A stretch of 64,000 bases of DNA from positions 1 through 64,000 of the forward strand of contig CAWATA010000006.1 in the NCBI GenBank assembly GCA_963784885.1, written 5' to 3'. This DNA is from RHKX01 sp963784885. Its GTDB lineage: Bacteria > Actinomycetota > Thermoleophilia > Solirubrobacterales > 70-9. Position 1 is the stretch's first letter, and each line of letters opens with the position of its first letter. The notes below the pieces were generated by a model. It had not been told where the DNA came from. It saw nothing but the letters and a program-made list of their open reading frames with translations, and ran no database searches. A program made the position numbers and the translations under genes. Shown here piece by piece: positions 8,113-16,956 of the stretch.

Positions 8113-9159
8113 CTAAAGGGTGGCCATCTCGACGTTCCTGAAGTTTCTCCTATAGAAGGTCATATAACCGACTTTGCGTTCGAGAGCCTGGATCACGGCT
8201 AGCGCGAAGTTTACCTTCTCGAAGTTACGCGCACTCCCCAAACCGCCAGGGCTGAAGACATTGATTTCCATGAGCTTGTCGCCCACGATGTCCAAGCCCA
8301 CAAGGAACATTCCATCCTGAACCAGTTTGGGGCGCACGATTTCGGCAATTCTCAGATGCGTCTCGGTGATCTCCGCTTTGGCCAACTTTCCTCCCGCGTG
8401 GATGTTGCTTCTCATGTCGCCCCCGGTTCGAACACGTCGAAAAGCCGCATACTTGCCTTTGTGCCGAAGGGGCAGGCCGTTCATGAGAAACAGCCGAGTA
8501 TCGCCTTTGGCAGCGTCCGGCAGGTACTGCTGGGCCACCACATAACCATCTCTGCTGACAGCTTCGATCATCTGATTCAGGTTTGGAATATCGTCGGGCC
8601 GAACGAGGAACACACTTTGACCTCCGGAACCCTGCAGGGGTTTGAGGACAATACTCCCGTTCTCCTCTTGCGCAAAAGCTTTGATTTCTTCGCGATCACG
8701 CGTGATCAGGGTTCGTGGCCGGACTTCCTCCGGGAACGTCTGGAAATACATCTTGTTCATTGCCTTGGCCAGGCCGTTCGGATCGTTCAGAACGACGACA
8801 CCGTGACGCATGGCAATTCTCCCGAAAAGTATGCCGGCTGAGGCCGCCCAAGCCCGGGTACCCACTTCTTCCGCCGGATCGCTTCTGAGGAGCAAAACAT
8901 CGAGATCATCAACCGTGATCCTCTCTGCGAGTGCTTTTTTCCCCTGCAGATCCCTCAGATAGCTTTCCGAAGTTGCATACTTCTTCTTTGGCGCTGCGCG
9001 GGCCCGGGCCCGAATCTTATCATCAGGGTCGTAGGCCAGATCGCCCAAACCGATCATCCAAGCTTTATGGCCCAGATTGGTGGCGGCCATTCCCAGCCGG
9101 ACGGTCGTGTAGCCTGCCTTCTCTGTTATGATGTCGTTAATAACAAAACCAATTTTCAT
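8113..9159 (-). CDS. ATP-grasp ligase, glutathione synthetase/RimK-like
   Basis: A 348-residue cytosolic ligase of the GshB/RimK type. N-terminal Rossmann-like part (MKIGFVINDI), the glycine-rich ATP loop IVLKPLQGSGGQSVF (about 177-191), an Arg/Asn site in DMRSNIHAGGK, and the magnesium-binding EINVFSPGGL near 298. ATP-grasp enzymes join a carboxylate to an amine through an acyl phosphate. Its start overlaps the stop of the QEGLA-motif gene by four bases (ATGA), so the two are translated together. With the amidohydrolase-like gene upstream this forms a recurring set, suggesting it ligates an amino acid or peptide rather than making glutathione: no gamma-glutamylcysteine synthetase is present in the window. 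The gene is intact. Confidence 0.82.
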   Translation of the reverse strand: MKIGFVINDIITEKAGYTTVRLGMAATNLGHKAWMIGLGDLAYDPDDKIRARARAAPKKKYATSESYLRDLQGKKALAERITVDDLDVLLLRSDPAEEVGTRAWAASAGILFGRIAMRHGVVVLNDPNGLAKAMNKMYFQTFPEEVRPRTLITRDREEIKAFAQEENGSIVLKPLQGSGGQSVFLVRPDDIPNLNQMIEAVSRDGYVVAQQYLPDAAKGDTRLFLMNGLPLRHKGKYAAFRRVRTGGDMRSNIHAGGKLAKAEITETHLRIAEIVRPKLVQDGMFLVGLDIVGDKLMEINVFSPGGLGSARNFEKVNFALAVIQALERKVGYMTFYRRNFRNVEMATL

Positions 9160-11042
9160 CTTCTTCTCCCTTCAATCAGATCCAGAATCGAGCTCCTGCT
9201 CCTGAGGCGAAGCAGTCTCTCAGAGGTTTTTGGGGAATTTAAGTATCTCGGACGCAACGGGAACGGGCGGAGGACCTTCCGCCACGTCAACTCCCGAATG
9301 ATCGGGACGTGGCGTGTGGCTATCTTGCCCACAAAAAGATTGTCCAGTGCAGCACCCTTGTCCAAGTAATCCAGTAAGCGAACCAGGCCCCTGAGATAGA
9401 CGGCATCCTTCGTCAGACCACCGGCTCGAAAGACTCTTAAAGTAATCGTAAAGGCTGTTTTCTGGTCGAATCCGTGTTTCTCCTTCAGTTGACGGTAGGT
9501 CTCAACAAAGGATGCTCCTTCGGTCAGGTGTTTGACTGCGACGACTCTCGCGGCAAGCAAACTCAATCGCGGAGCACTCAAACCTCCGACGAGGTGCTCG
9601 GACAAAACAGCCAGGCCTTCCTGCAACTCATCATACCCCGCCAGGCCGCAGTACAGCTGCCGGAAGGGCTGTGCTAAACCATTGTGGTAGGTCAGGATGT
9701 GGGTCCCCACTTCATGCTGCAGCAAGGCTTCCACTCGAGAAGCGGGGATCTTGACCGTACTTCCCACAAGTAGGTTTCCCTGCGACACCATGAGACCTAC
9801 AATGTCATCACGCACCTGAACCTTTGCAGAAAAAGCCGGGTACAATTCGCGGTAGTATTCAATTTCACGCTCCGCGGCGGCGGCGAAATCTGCGGCCCGA
9901 AGAAGTACCTTTCCCGACCGCTCTCGACTTCGAGGAGGCAGTGTCTCCAGGATAAGATTGGCGGTTTTCTCCAACTCCGCACTTACTCCGCCAAACAATT
10001 GGAGGCTTCCATATAGGAAGTTCTTACTACCACGATCTTCCAACATCGTCAGTTGACGGTCGAGTTCCTGCTGCTTCTCTCGAAATAGCGAGGCCAGTGT
10101 AGGATCTTCAATGCGCTCCAAGGGTATTTCATAAAGTCGGCCCTTTAACTCCGCCGGATCCACAGGTCTGGGACGATAGTAAAAAAGCGGTGCCTTCGAG
10201 AAGGCTGATCGCCTGAACCAATTCCAGGCGGAATCAACATTGGTTGGTGTGACTTGGAGCAGAAAATCAAAAGAGGTGCTTATTTCGGCCAGTCGCCGGT
10301 CCGCTTCCCAAACGGCTTTAACCAAGGCTCGACGCCCTAAGGCCTGGTAAGTTTTCGGCTGGTGTGAAGTCTGGCTCTGCGCAAACTCAAAGAAAGCCTT
10401 TTTCAGGGCCCTCGCGACACCTCGATGCATTTCCCTGAGTACAAGCGGAAAAACGCCTCCGTTTTCGAGGTCGAGATAAATGGGCCTGACTCCCAGCCCT
10501 ATGGTAAAGCAGTTAAGTGCCCTTGCCTCTTTTGGTCGGATTATATGAGAAAGAGAACTTGCAAAGCGCTCGTTGCTGTATGCCAGCACCACCGCAGACC
10601 GTCTTTTGAGAATCTTGATTCGACCAAGTGCATAGGACAACTCCTCAACCGCTGGAGCAGCCGACCGGCTTCTCGAGGTTAGGATGCGAAATTTCGGGGT
10701 AATAGAAGCACGTCCGTTACCATTGATTGTCTCGCCGTCCTGGGTTGCAAAGACCTCGACGATCAAGAAAGCTCCAAACTCGGCAGACAGTTCTTTGACG
10801 ATCATATGGACGAGCCGTGACAAGCCACTGGCAAATCTCTTTTCACCCGAAGCGATGAGATACGAGGCTTCTCCCAGGACCAATTTCTCGGTCCCTGAGT
10901 CGTTCTCGCCCGGTAAACGCCGATAGACGCATAGAAAGGGCAGGTGTCGGTCGATATGAAGACGTCCTCCGTTTGGCAGATCTTTCCTTATCACACGGCC
11001 TTCCCCGAGCAGACTTCGTACTTGCCCGATCAGTTCGCTCAT
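9156..11042 (-). CDS. QEGLA-motif metallopeptidase-like protein (DUF1704/MATCAP family)
   Basis: About 628 residues from the ATG used here. Residues 443-448 read HEVGTH (HExxxH zinc motif), followed by QEGLA at 474-478 and a Glu in AVLSEHL, the hallmark of the 'flavohemoglobin expression-modulating QEGLA motif' family. The same family contains vertebrate MATCAP, a tubulin tyrosine carboxypeptidase, so a carboxypeptidase-like activity is a reasonable inference, not shown here. It lies between an amidohydrolase-like gene and an ATP-grasp ligase. A GGGAGG site at about 11,074-11,079 sits eight bases before a CTG (11066), which may be the real start, adding eight residues. Frame intact. Confidence 0.82.
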   Translation of the reverse strand: MSELIGQVRSLLGEGRVIRKDLPNGGRLHIDRHLPFLCVYRRLPGENDSGTEKLVLGEASYLIASGEKRFASGLSRLVHMIVKELSAEFGAFLIVEVFATQDGETINGNGRASITPKFRILTSRSRSAAPAVEELSYALGRIKILKRRSAVVLAYSNERFASSLSHIIRPKEARALNCFTIGLGVRPIYLDLENGGVFPLVLREMHRGVARALKKAFFEFAQSQTSHQPKTYQALGRRALVKAVWEADRRLAEISTSFDFLLQVTPTNVDSAWNWFRRSAFSKAPLFYYRPRPVDPAELKGRLYEIPLERIEDPTLASLFREKQQELDRQLTMLEDRGSKNFLYGSLQLFGGVSAELEKTANLILETLPPRSRERSGKVLLRAADFAAAAEREIEYYRELYPAFSAKVQVRDDIVGLMVSQGNLLVGSTVKIPASRVEALLQHEVGTHILTYHNGLAQPFRQLYCGLAGYDELQEGLAVLSEHLVGGLSAPRLSLLAARVVAVKHLTEGASFVETYRQLKEKHGFDQKTAFTITLRVFRAGGLTKDAVYLRGLVRLLDYLDKGAALDNLFVGKIATRHVPIIRELTWRKVLRPFPLRPRYLNSPKTSERLLRLRSRSSILDLIEGRRR

Positions 11043-11101
11043 TGACTGCTTGGCTTTGGGTTTCAGAAACGATCCTCCCTTCCCAGGCGCACAGGTTCTC
11101 G

Positions 11102-11903
11102 TCAACTGGAACGACTCAACTCCTCCAGAACTCCCGGCACAGTCGATTTCAGGGCACGATACATCATTTCCAGTTTCTCTTGGTCCGGTTCGCCTGTCCA
11201 CTCGTTCATGAAGAACTTCTTGACTTCGATAGCCAACGCACAGCCGGACTCTGGAAAGTTCTGATGAACCCAGCCAGGGAAATTCCCTCCTTTGAAACGC
11301 ACGTTTTCTCTGACATCTAATGGACTTCCAAGGAAATCAAACGAGCGCAGGTCATCAATGAATCTGTCAACCAGTGGACTCCAACGCCCACGTTCCATCG
11401 TACCAGTGCCGACATTGACCTCGGGGTTCTTCTCGGGGTCAGCCGGAGGACCATCGACACCTTCTCGATAATGGTTGTAAGAATGCAGATCGAATACGAC
11501 AAATCGCCCATGACGCTCTTCCAAGTGCTTTCATCAAACGGTGCATCTCGGCATAGAAACCATCGTATTCAGCAAGGGAGCGTTCAACGATCTCTTGTGG
11601 GAGGCGTGGTCTTCCAGGTGTTCAGTCCCCATGCATCCTCCAGCGTCATGTAAACGGCCTTCTCCCGAGGACGGTTCAGGTCCACCTCGAAGCGAGATCT
11701 CAGCCCCTTTACCCGGTATCGCTCAAATGTGTCCAGGAACCCGTAAAGGGGTCCTCCTCTCGCAGGCGCTCCTTATCGGTCAACGCCAGCAGGTGACGGA
11801 CCTCTTCTCGGACCTCATGTCCATCGTGAATCGCAGTCGCCACGAGGGGCTGTTTGCCTTCTCTAAGACTCCAGATCTTCTCAACCGACATTGTTCCTCC
11901 CAA
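11102..11903 (-). pseudogene. N-formylglutamate amidohydrolase-like gene, broken by several frameshifts
   Basis: Four consecutive segments in shifting frames rebuild one protein. The first runs from about 11,903 (MGGTMSVEKIWSLREGK, ATAIHDGHEVREEV) to about 11,715. The second runs FERYRVKGLRSRFEVDLNRP to AWGLNTWKTTPPTR (to about 11,600). The third covers IVERSLAEYDGFYAEMHRLMKAL (to about 11,523). The last covers EERHGRFVVFDLHSYNH onward to the stop. Together they match N-formylglutamate amidohydrolase-type enzymes (about 265 residues, with HDG, RFEVDLNR and DLHSYN zinc/substrate motifs). At least three indels are needed. Directly downstream on the same strand are the QEGLA and ATP-grasp genes. 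Either the operon's first gene is decaying or the sequence here has uncorrected errors. Confidence 0.75.
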
Positions 11904-12105
11904 TTAATGATATAACACTCTATTCTCTCGGAAACTGGCTTGCTACCTACGTTCAGTGACTCGGGTGGCTGGGTTCATCACCACCCTACCCGGCCAAAGT
12001 CGCAGACGTGGTGGCGCCACCAGCGGCAGTGAAGCTGACGGGAAAGCCGGGAGAGGCAAGAGACAACATCGTCTTTCAGAACAGCGTTCGCAGAGCGAGA
12101 TTGAA

Positions 12106-13491
12106 TCATTCGCCAGTCATCTTCCTCAAGTCAAGAACTCTGTTCAGTTCCTCTTCGGGAAGCAGTTCCATTTGCCGGCAGACTTCCCGGACAGTCTGGC
12201 CTGTTCGATAGGATTCCTGGGCTATTTTCGCTGCTCGCTCATAACCCACCGCTGGGGTCAGAGCAGTGACCACGGCGAGAGATCTCTCGGCCATCTCGCG
12301 AATGTGAGGTTCATTCGCTGTAATCCCGGCCACACACTTTCCGGTCATCACGTCGGCGGCAGCCGCCAGGATCTGTACAGACTGGAGCAGGTTGTAAATG
12401 ATCACCGGCTTCATTACATTCAGTTCAAAGCTACCCGACTGCCCAGCTACGTTGATCGTCACATCGTTGCCTGTTACTTGAGCGGAGACCATCAGCACAG
12501 CCTCAGGAATCACCGGATTCACTTTGCCAGGCATCATCGAGCTACCCGGCTGAAGTACGGGCAAATTGATCTCACCTAACCCGCATCTGGGGCCGGAGGC
12601 AAGCCAACGAAGGTCATTGGCAATTTTCGCCACGCTCACAGCGATTGTTTTCAGCGCTCCACTGACTTCAACCGCGGCATCTCGAGCCGCCAGCGCTTCG
12701 AATCGATTCTCAGCTTCTCTGAAATTCAACCGGGTCCACTCGCTGATGCGCCGGACGACTTTGCCCGGGAACTCAGGGTGACAGTTTAGTCCTGTCCCCA
12801 CCGCTGTTCCACCGATGGCAAGTTCGGACAGGTGAGGACGCACTCCTTTGATTCTGCGAACAGAGTGCTCAATCATTGAAGCGTAACCTGAAAACTCCTG
12901 GCCCAGGCGGATTGGAACTGCGTCTTGCAGGTGAGTGCGCCCGATCTTGACAACGTCGTTGAACTCTTTCGACTTGGAGTCGAGCGAATCACGAAGGCGA
13001 AGAAGTGCCGGCAACAAGCTTCTTTCAATCTCTTCCAGGGCAGAGATATGCAGCGCTGTCGGGATCACGTCGTTACTGGACTGGCCCAGATTGACGTGGT
13101 CATTAGGGTGAATCTCCTTGCTTCCAACTCGACCACCTCGCAATTCAATGGCCCGATTGGCGATGACCTCGTTTGCATTCATGTTAGCCGAAGTGCCAGA
13201 GCCGGTCTGAAAGATATCGACAACGAACTGATTATCGAAGGTTCCCTCGAGCACTTCCTGACTAGCCTGAGCAATGGCTTGACCGATATCGGCTCCCAAC
13301 AAACCAAGTTCGGTATTTGTCTCTGCAGCGGCTTTCTTGATCAGGCCCAACGCTCTGATAAAAGCCCGGGGGAAGCGAAGTCCGCTGATGGAAAAATTCC
13401 TGACCGCCCGTTCTGTTTGGGCTCCGTAGTACGCATCCTCCGGCACCCGGACCTCACCCATGGAATCCTTTTCGATTCGGTGGTTCTGCAT
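12106..13491 (-). CDS. fumC: Class II fumarate hydratase
   Basis: A 461-residue member of the fumarase/aspartase superfamily; converts fumarate and L-malate in the TCA cycle, as a cytosolic homotetramer without iron-sulfur cluster. Seen: GSGTSANMNANEVIANRA, the HPNDHVNLGQSSND catalytic-region motif, TGLNCHPEFPGKV and the superfamily signature GSSMMPGKVNPVIPE on the mobile loop. Length is as usual. Aspartate ammonia-lyase shares the fold, but PGK rather than PAK in the signature and the overall pattern favour fumarase. No operon partner; the next gene upstream, a chromate transporter, is over 100 bases away. Confidence 0.9.
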   Translation of the reverse strand: MQNHRIEKDSMGEVRVPEDAYYGAQTERAVRNFSISGLRFPRAFIRALGLIKKAAAETNTELGLLGADIGQAIAQASQEVLEGTFDNQFVVDIFQTGSGTSANMNANEVIANRAIELRGGRVGSKEIHPNDHVNLGQSSNDVIPTALHISALEEIERSLLPALLRLRDSLDSKSKEFNDVVKIGRTHLQDAVPIRLGQEFSGYASMIEHSVRRIKGVRPHLSELAIGGTAVGTGLNCHPEFPGKVVRRISEWTRLNFREAENRFEALAARDAAVEVSGALKTIAVSVAKIANDLRWLASGPRCGLGEINLPVLQPGSSMMPGKVNPVIPEAVLMVSAQVTGNDVTINVAGQSGSFELNVMKPVIIYNLLQSVQILAAAADVMTGKCVAGITANEPHIREMAERSLAVVTALTPAVGYERAAKIAQESYRTGQTVREVCRQMELLPEEELNRVLDLRKMTGE

Positions 13492-13600
13492 AGGTCGCAG
13501 TATACATCGTTTGAGAACGGAGATTATGCTTCCCCAGGCAAGATAGCCTGACCGAGGTCAGTACCGCAGATCTGTGGAGGTCCAGCGCTTCTAAGACTTT

Positions 13601-14773
13601 CTAGAACCAAGATGAAACGTAGCCCAGTCCAGCACCTCCAACAATTAGCCAGGGGCTTCCCACCCTGTATTTCATAATCAGGATGAGAGCCGAGATAGCA
13701 ATCAGCCAACTGGGCCAGGTGACGAGAGTCGACCGGCCCAGTTCAACGACCACCGCAGCCATCAAGGCCAAGGCACTTACGTTAACTGCATCCATAAAAT
13801 CGGCACTCCATGGGCTCCTGCGAAGTCTTGGAATCAGCGGATTCAGAAGCAGGACAAGGACAAAGGAGGGAAGAAAGATCGCGCACGTGGCTACCAAGGC
13901 ACCACTCCAGCCATGAAGCAAATACCCTACGAAGGTGGCGGTCGTCAGAACAGGACCTGGTGTCAACTGGCCTGCGGCCACGGCATCCAGCAGTTGCTGC
14001 GAACTTAGCCATCCATAGTCTCGCACGAGCCCGCCCTGGAGAAATGCTATTAGTACATAACCGCTTCCAAAAAGGACGCTGCCTACCTTCAGAAAGAACC
14101 AGGCGATTTGCCACAAAGAAGGTTGAACAACCGTTCCAATACTGGTTCCCAGTGCAACTACAGGAAAGGGAATTAGCAGCATCGGAAACGAACTCGGCCT
14201 GAAGTCCTTCCTCCTTAGCCAAACTGTTCCGAGCACTCCTCCACCCAGGATCAGTAAGACTCCATCCCCTCCCATGAGCGCCAGTACTAAAACGATAGCG
14301 GCCAATACCGCGAGAGAAAGACCTTTCATGGCCGTCTGGCCCAGCCGGATCACTGCACTCAGAATGATCGCCACCACTACCGCCTTGATGCCTGTTAGGA
14401 ACACAGCAATTCGGGGCAGTTCTCCAAATATCTGGTAGAAATAAGCCACTGCAGCTGTAATGGCAGCCGCCGGGAGGATAAAGCAGGTCCCGGCTATCAC
14501 CAAACCCCGCCAGCCGCGGACGATGTACCCGACGTGAATAACCATCTCTGTGGAATTAGGCCCTGGAATCAGATTGGTTGCCCCTACCAGGTCCATGAAA
14601 TGATCTCGACTCAGCCAGCGACGTCGAAAAACAACCTCCTCTTCCAACATGGCGATATGGGCTGCCGGCCCCCCGAAAGCGACAAAGCCCAGCTTAAGAA
14701 ACAGGCCCAGGAGTTCTATCAGTGCAGGTTCTTCGCTCGCTGTAGACACCAAGATGACTTCTTGTTCTTTCAT
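13601..14773 (-). CDS. chrA: Chromate ion transporter, CHR family
   Basis: About 390 residues forming two homologous CHR domains of five to six helices each. The first begins with FLKLGFVAFGGPAAHIAMLEEE and contains LVGATNLIPGPNSTEMVIHVGY; the second repeats the pattern with GSVLFGSGYVLIAFLQGGLV and AVAAGQLTPGPVLTTATFVGY. CHR proteins export chromate (sometimes by sulfate antiport), giving resistance. The frame continues another 35 codons upstream, but the ATG at 14773 starts where homologous proteins begin; the Shine-Dalgarno is weak. It is divergent from the phosphorylase gene that follows. Confidence 0.85.
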   Translation of the reverse strand: MKEQEVILVSTASEEPALIELLGLFLKLGFVAFGGPAAHIAMLEEEVVFRRRWLSRDHFMDLVGATNLIPGPNSTEMVIHVGYIVRGWRGLVIAGTCFILPAAAITAAVAYFYQIFGELPRIAVFLTGIKAVVVAIILSAVIRLGQTAMKGLSLAVLAAIVLVLALMGGDGVLLILGGGVLGTVWLRRKDFRPSSFPMLLIPFPVVALGTSIGTVVQPSLWQIAWFFLKVGSVLFGSGYVLIAFLQGGLVRDYGWLSSQQLLDAVAAGQLTPGPVLTTATFVGYLLHGWSGALVATCAIFLPSFVLVLLLNPLIPRLRRSPWSADFMDAVNVSALALMAAVVVELGRSTLVTWPSWLIAISALILIMKYRVGSPWLIVGGAGLGYVSSWF

Positions 14774-14980
14774 GGTCTCTGCTTTGCGACACTCCTTCGA
14801 GCTTCTTCCGATAACCCACGGAAATTCTTCAATCCGGCTGATCGTCAAAATGATGCCGAACAAGTTCCAAAGTCTCAAGTGCGGCTTCCGCGCCTGCCGA
14901 ACGATTTTCTATTGTGTGGTGTATCTTCATGTTACTCTGAAAGCGTCAGACTTCGAAAATCTCAGGGGGAGAGTACTCAA

Positions 14981-16690
14981 ATGAATCAAGAGAGGCAAAT
15001 AGCCTATTTCTCTATGGAAATCGGCTTGGAGAGCGATATCCCTACATATAGCGGCGGTCTCGGCGTCTTGGCGGGTGATACTGTGCGAGCCGCTGCAGAT
15101 TTGAAAGTACCTATGGTTGCCGTTTCACTTCTTTTCCGGAAGGGATATTTTTTCCAGCGTCTCGATCCAGATGGCTGGCAGCGAGAAGAGCCCGTCAAGT
15201 GGGCGGTGGAAGATTTTCTGCTGGAACTTCCTGAAAGGGTTGAAGTCAGAATTGAAGGTCGGCCGGTGCAGGTACGCGGGTGGAAGTACGTCGTGAGAGG
15301 TGCAACGGGTTACGAGGTTCCGGTCTATCTTCTCGACACGGACCTCCCGGAAAACGGTGATTGGGACAGAACTCTCACGCACCACTTGTACGGTGGCGAC
15401 AGCGGCTACCGCCTCTGCCAGGAATTGGTGCTGGGAATTGGTGGAGTCAGGATGTTGAGAGCGCTCGGATACGGAAAAATCAAGCGCTTTCACATGAATG
15501 AAGGGCATGCTAGCCTTTTGACGCTGGAGCTGCTAAATGAAAGAGCAGCAAAGGCTGAGGGTAAGCCAATCGACCTCGAAGACGTTGAGATTGTACATGA
15601 CCTGTGCGTGTTTACCACACACACTCCAGTCCCCGCCGGCCACGACCAGTTTCCCATGGATTTGGTCAGACGCGTCGTAGATCACCCCCTCCTGTCACGG
15701 ATGGAGGAAGTCTTCTGCCCGTTGGGCACCCTGAATATGACCTATCTGGCATTGAACCTGAGCAGGTATGTAAATGGTGTGGCGAAAAAACATGGTGAAG
15801 TCTCACGCCTCATGTTTGCCCCCTATCAGGTGGATTCGATCACGAACGGGGTTCACGTTGCTACGTGGACCTCTCCATTCTTTCAGAAGCTGTTTGACAA
15901 GTACATCCCCGGTTGGAGAGAGGATACCTTCAGTTTGAGGTACGCCTTAGGCATTCCTGGTCACGAAATCTGGCAGGCCCATACGGAAGCCAAACTGGAA
16001 CTCATTCGACACATCAATGGGGAAACCAACATTGGGATGGATCTGAATCTCTTGACTCTTGGTTTTGCCCGACGAGCTGCTACCTATAAGAGGCCGACTC
16101 TGCTGTTTGATGATCTAGAGCGGTTGAAGAGGATCGCCAAGTCAGAGGGAGGCCTGCAGTTGGTCTTTGCGGGAAAGGCACATCCGCAGGATGCCGCAGG
16201 AAAGGAGCTCATCAAGGAGATTTTCCGAGCAAAAGAGGCCTTGGCAGATGACGTCAAACTTGTGTTCATCGAAAATTATGATATGGACCTGTCCCGAACG
16301 ATTGTTTCTGGAGTCGACATCTGGCTCAATACGCCCGAACCTCCATATGAGGCATCGGGTACCAGCGGAATGAAAGCAGCTATTAATGGGGTCCCGTCCC
16401 TGAGTGTTCTGGATGGCTGGTGGATTGAAGGCTGCATCGAGGGTGTGACGGGTTGGGCGATTGGTGCGAAGGAGGAACCTGCTTTGCGGCAGGAGAAATC
16501 TCAAGACGACGTGCGCAGGAAGGATGTCGATTCTCTTTATCAGAAGCTCGAAGAAGTGATTTTTCCATTGTTCTACCGGCAGCGTGAAGAATTCATCGAA
16601 GTGATGTCCAGCGCCATAGCTCTCAATGGATCTTTTTTCAATGCTCAGAGGATGCTTCAACAATATGTGCTGAAAGCCTATTTTGGTTAG
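14981..16690 (+). CDS. glgP: Alpha-glucan (glycogen) phosphorylase, short type
   Basis: A 569-residue enzyme releasing glucose-1-phosphate from alpha-1,4 glucans, with pyridoxal phosphate. N-terminal IAYFSMEIGLESDIPTYSGGLGVLAGD, HMNEGHASLL, FTTHTPVPAGHDQF, GVHVATW and the cofactor site EASGTSGMKAAINGVPSLS near residues 455-475 are the marks of the short GlgP family, which is smaller than the classic 800-residue form. The ATG at 14981 follows AGGGGGAGAGTACTCAA. The frame is open far upstream, but that part overlaps the divergent chromate transporter and is not coding. No other glycogen genes are in the window. Confidence 0.9.
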   Translation: MNQERQIAYFSMEIGLESDIPTYSGGLGVLAGDTVRAAADLKVPMVAVSLLFRKGYFFQRLDPDGWQREEPVKWAVEDFLLELPERVEVRIEGRPVQVRGWKYVVRGATGYEVPVYLLDTDLPENGDWDRTLTHHLYGGDSGYRLCQELVLGIGGVRMLRALGYGKIKRFHMNEGHASLLTLELLNERAAKAEGKPIDLEDVEIVHDLCVFTTHTPVPAGHDQFPMDLVRRVVDHPLLSRMEEVFCPLGTLNMTYLALNLSRYVNGVAKKHGEVSRLMFAPYQVDSITNGVHVATWTSPFFQKLFDKYIPGWREDTFSLRYALGIPGHEIWQAHTEAKLELIRHINGETNIGMDLNLLTLGFARRAATYKRPTLLFDDLERLKRIAKSEGGLQLVFAGKAHPQDAAGKELIKEIFRAKEALADDVKLVFIENYDMDLSRTIVSGVDIWLNTPEPPYEASGTSGMKAAINGVPSLSVLDGWWIEGCIEGVTGWAIGAKEEPALRQEKSQDDVRRKDVDSLYQKLEEVIFPLFYRQREEFIEVMSSAIALNGSFFNAQRMLQQYVLKAYFG

Positions 16691-16956
16691 CTCTCCGCTG
16701 CTATTTCAAACACGAGACTTTTATCCCGAGCTCCTGGAGATTCATAGAGAATTGGCGTCTTGGCCTGAGTTTTGAAGTAGTACTTTGAGGCGGTTGTCGA
16801 ACAGGACTTCCGAAACAGCCGCTTGGTCCTTCCCGGAAGAGGTCCCCTACCCAGGCGCCATCTGTCAGATGTTCGGTTAGAATAAAGAAGTATTGCATCT
16901 TCTTAGAGTCATCAGCGGCAGAGGGCTAGTGTCCTAAACTGCGGGAGGGAGTCATC
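16691..16956. other. Intergenic region before corA
   Basis: About 265 bases with no credible gene. It must hold the promoter of the CorA-type gene. I see no magnesium-sensing leader structure that I would defend. Confidence 0.4.

Noticed and set aside
8113..9159. Glutathione synthetase proper (gshB)
   Set aside because: Fold matches but no gshA is near, and the QEGLA/amidohydrolase context points to another ligase role.
14534..14980. Possible N-terminal extension of the phosphorylase
   Set aside because: It overlaps the chromate transporter on the opposite strand; family homology and the ribosome site begin at 14981.
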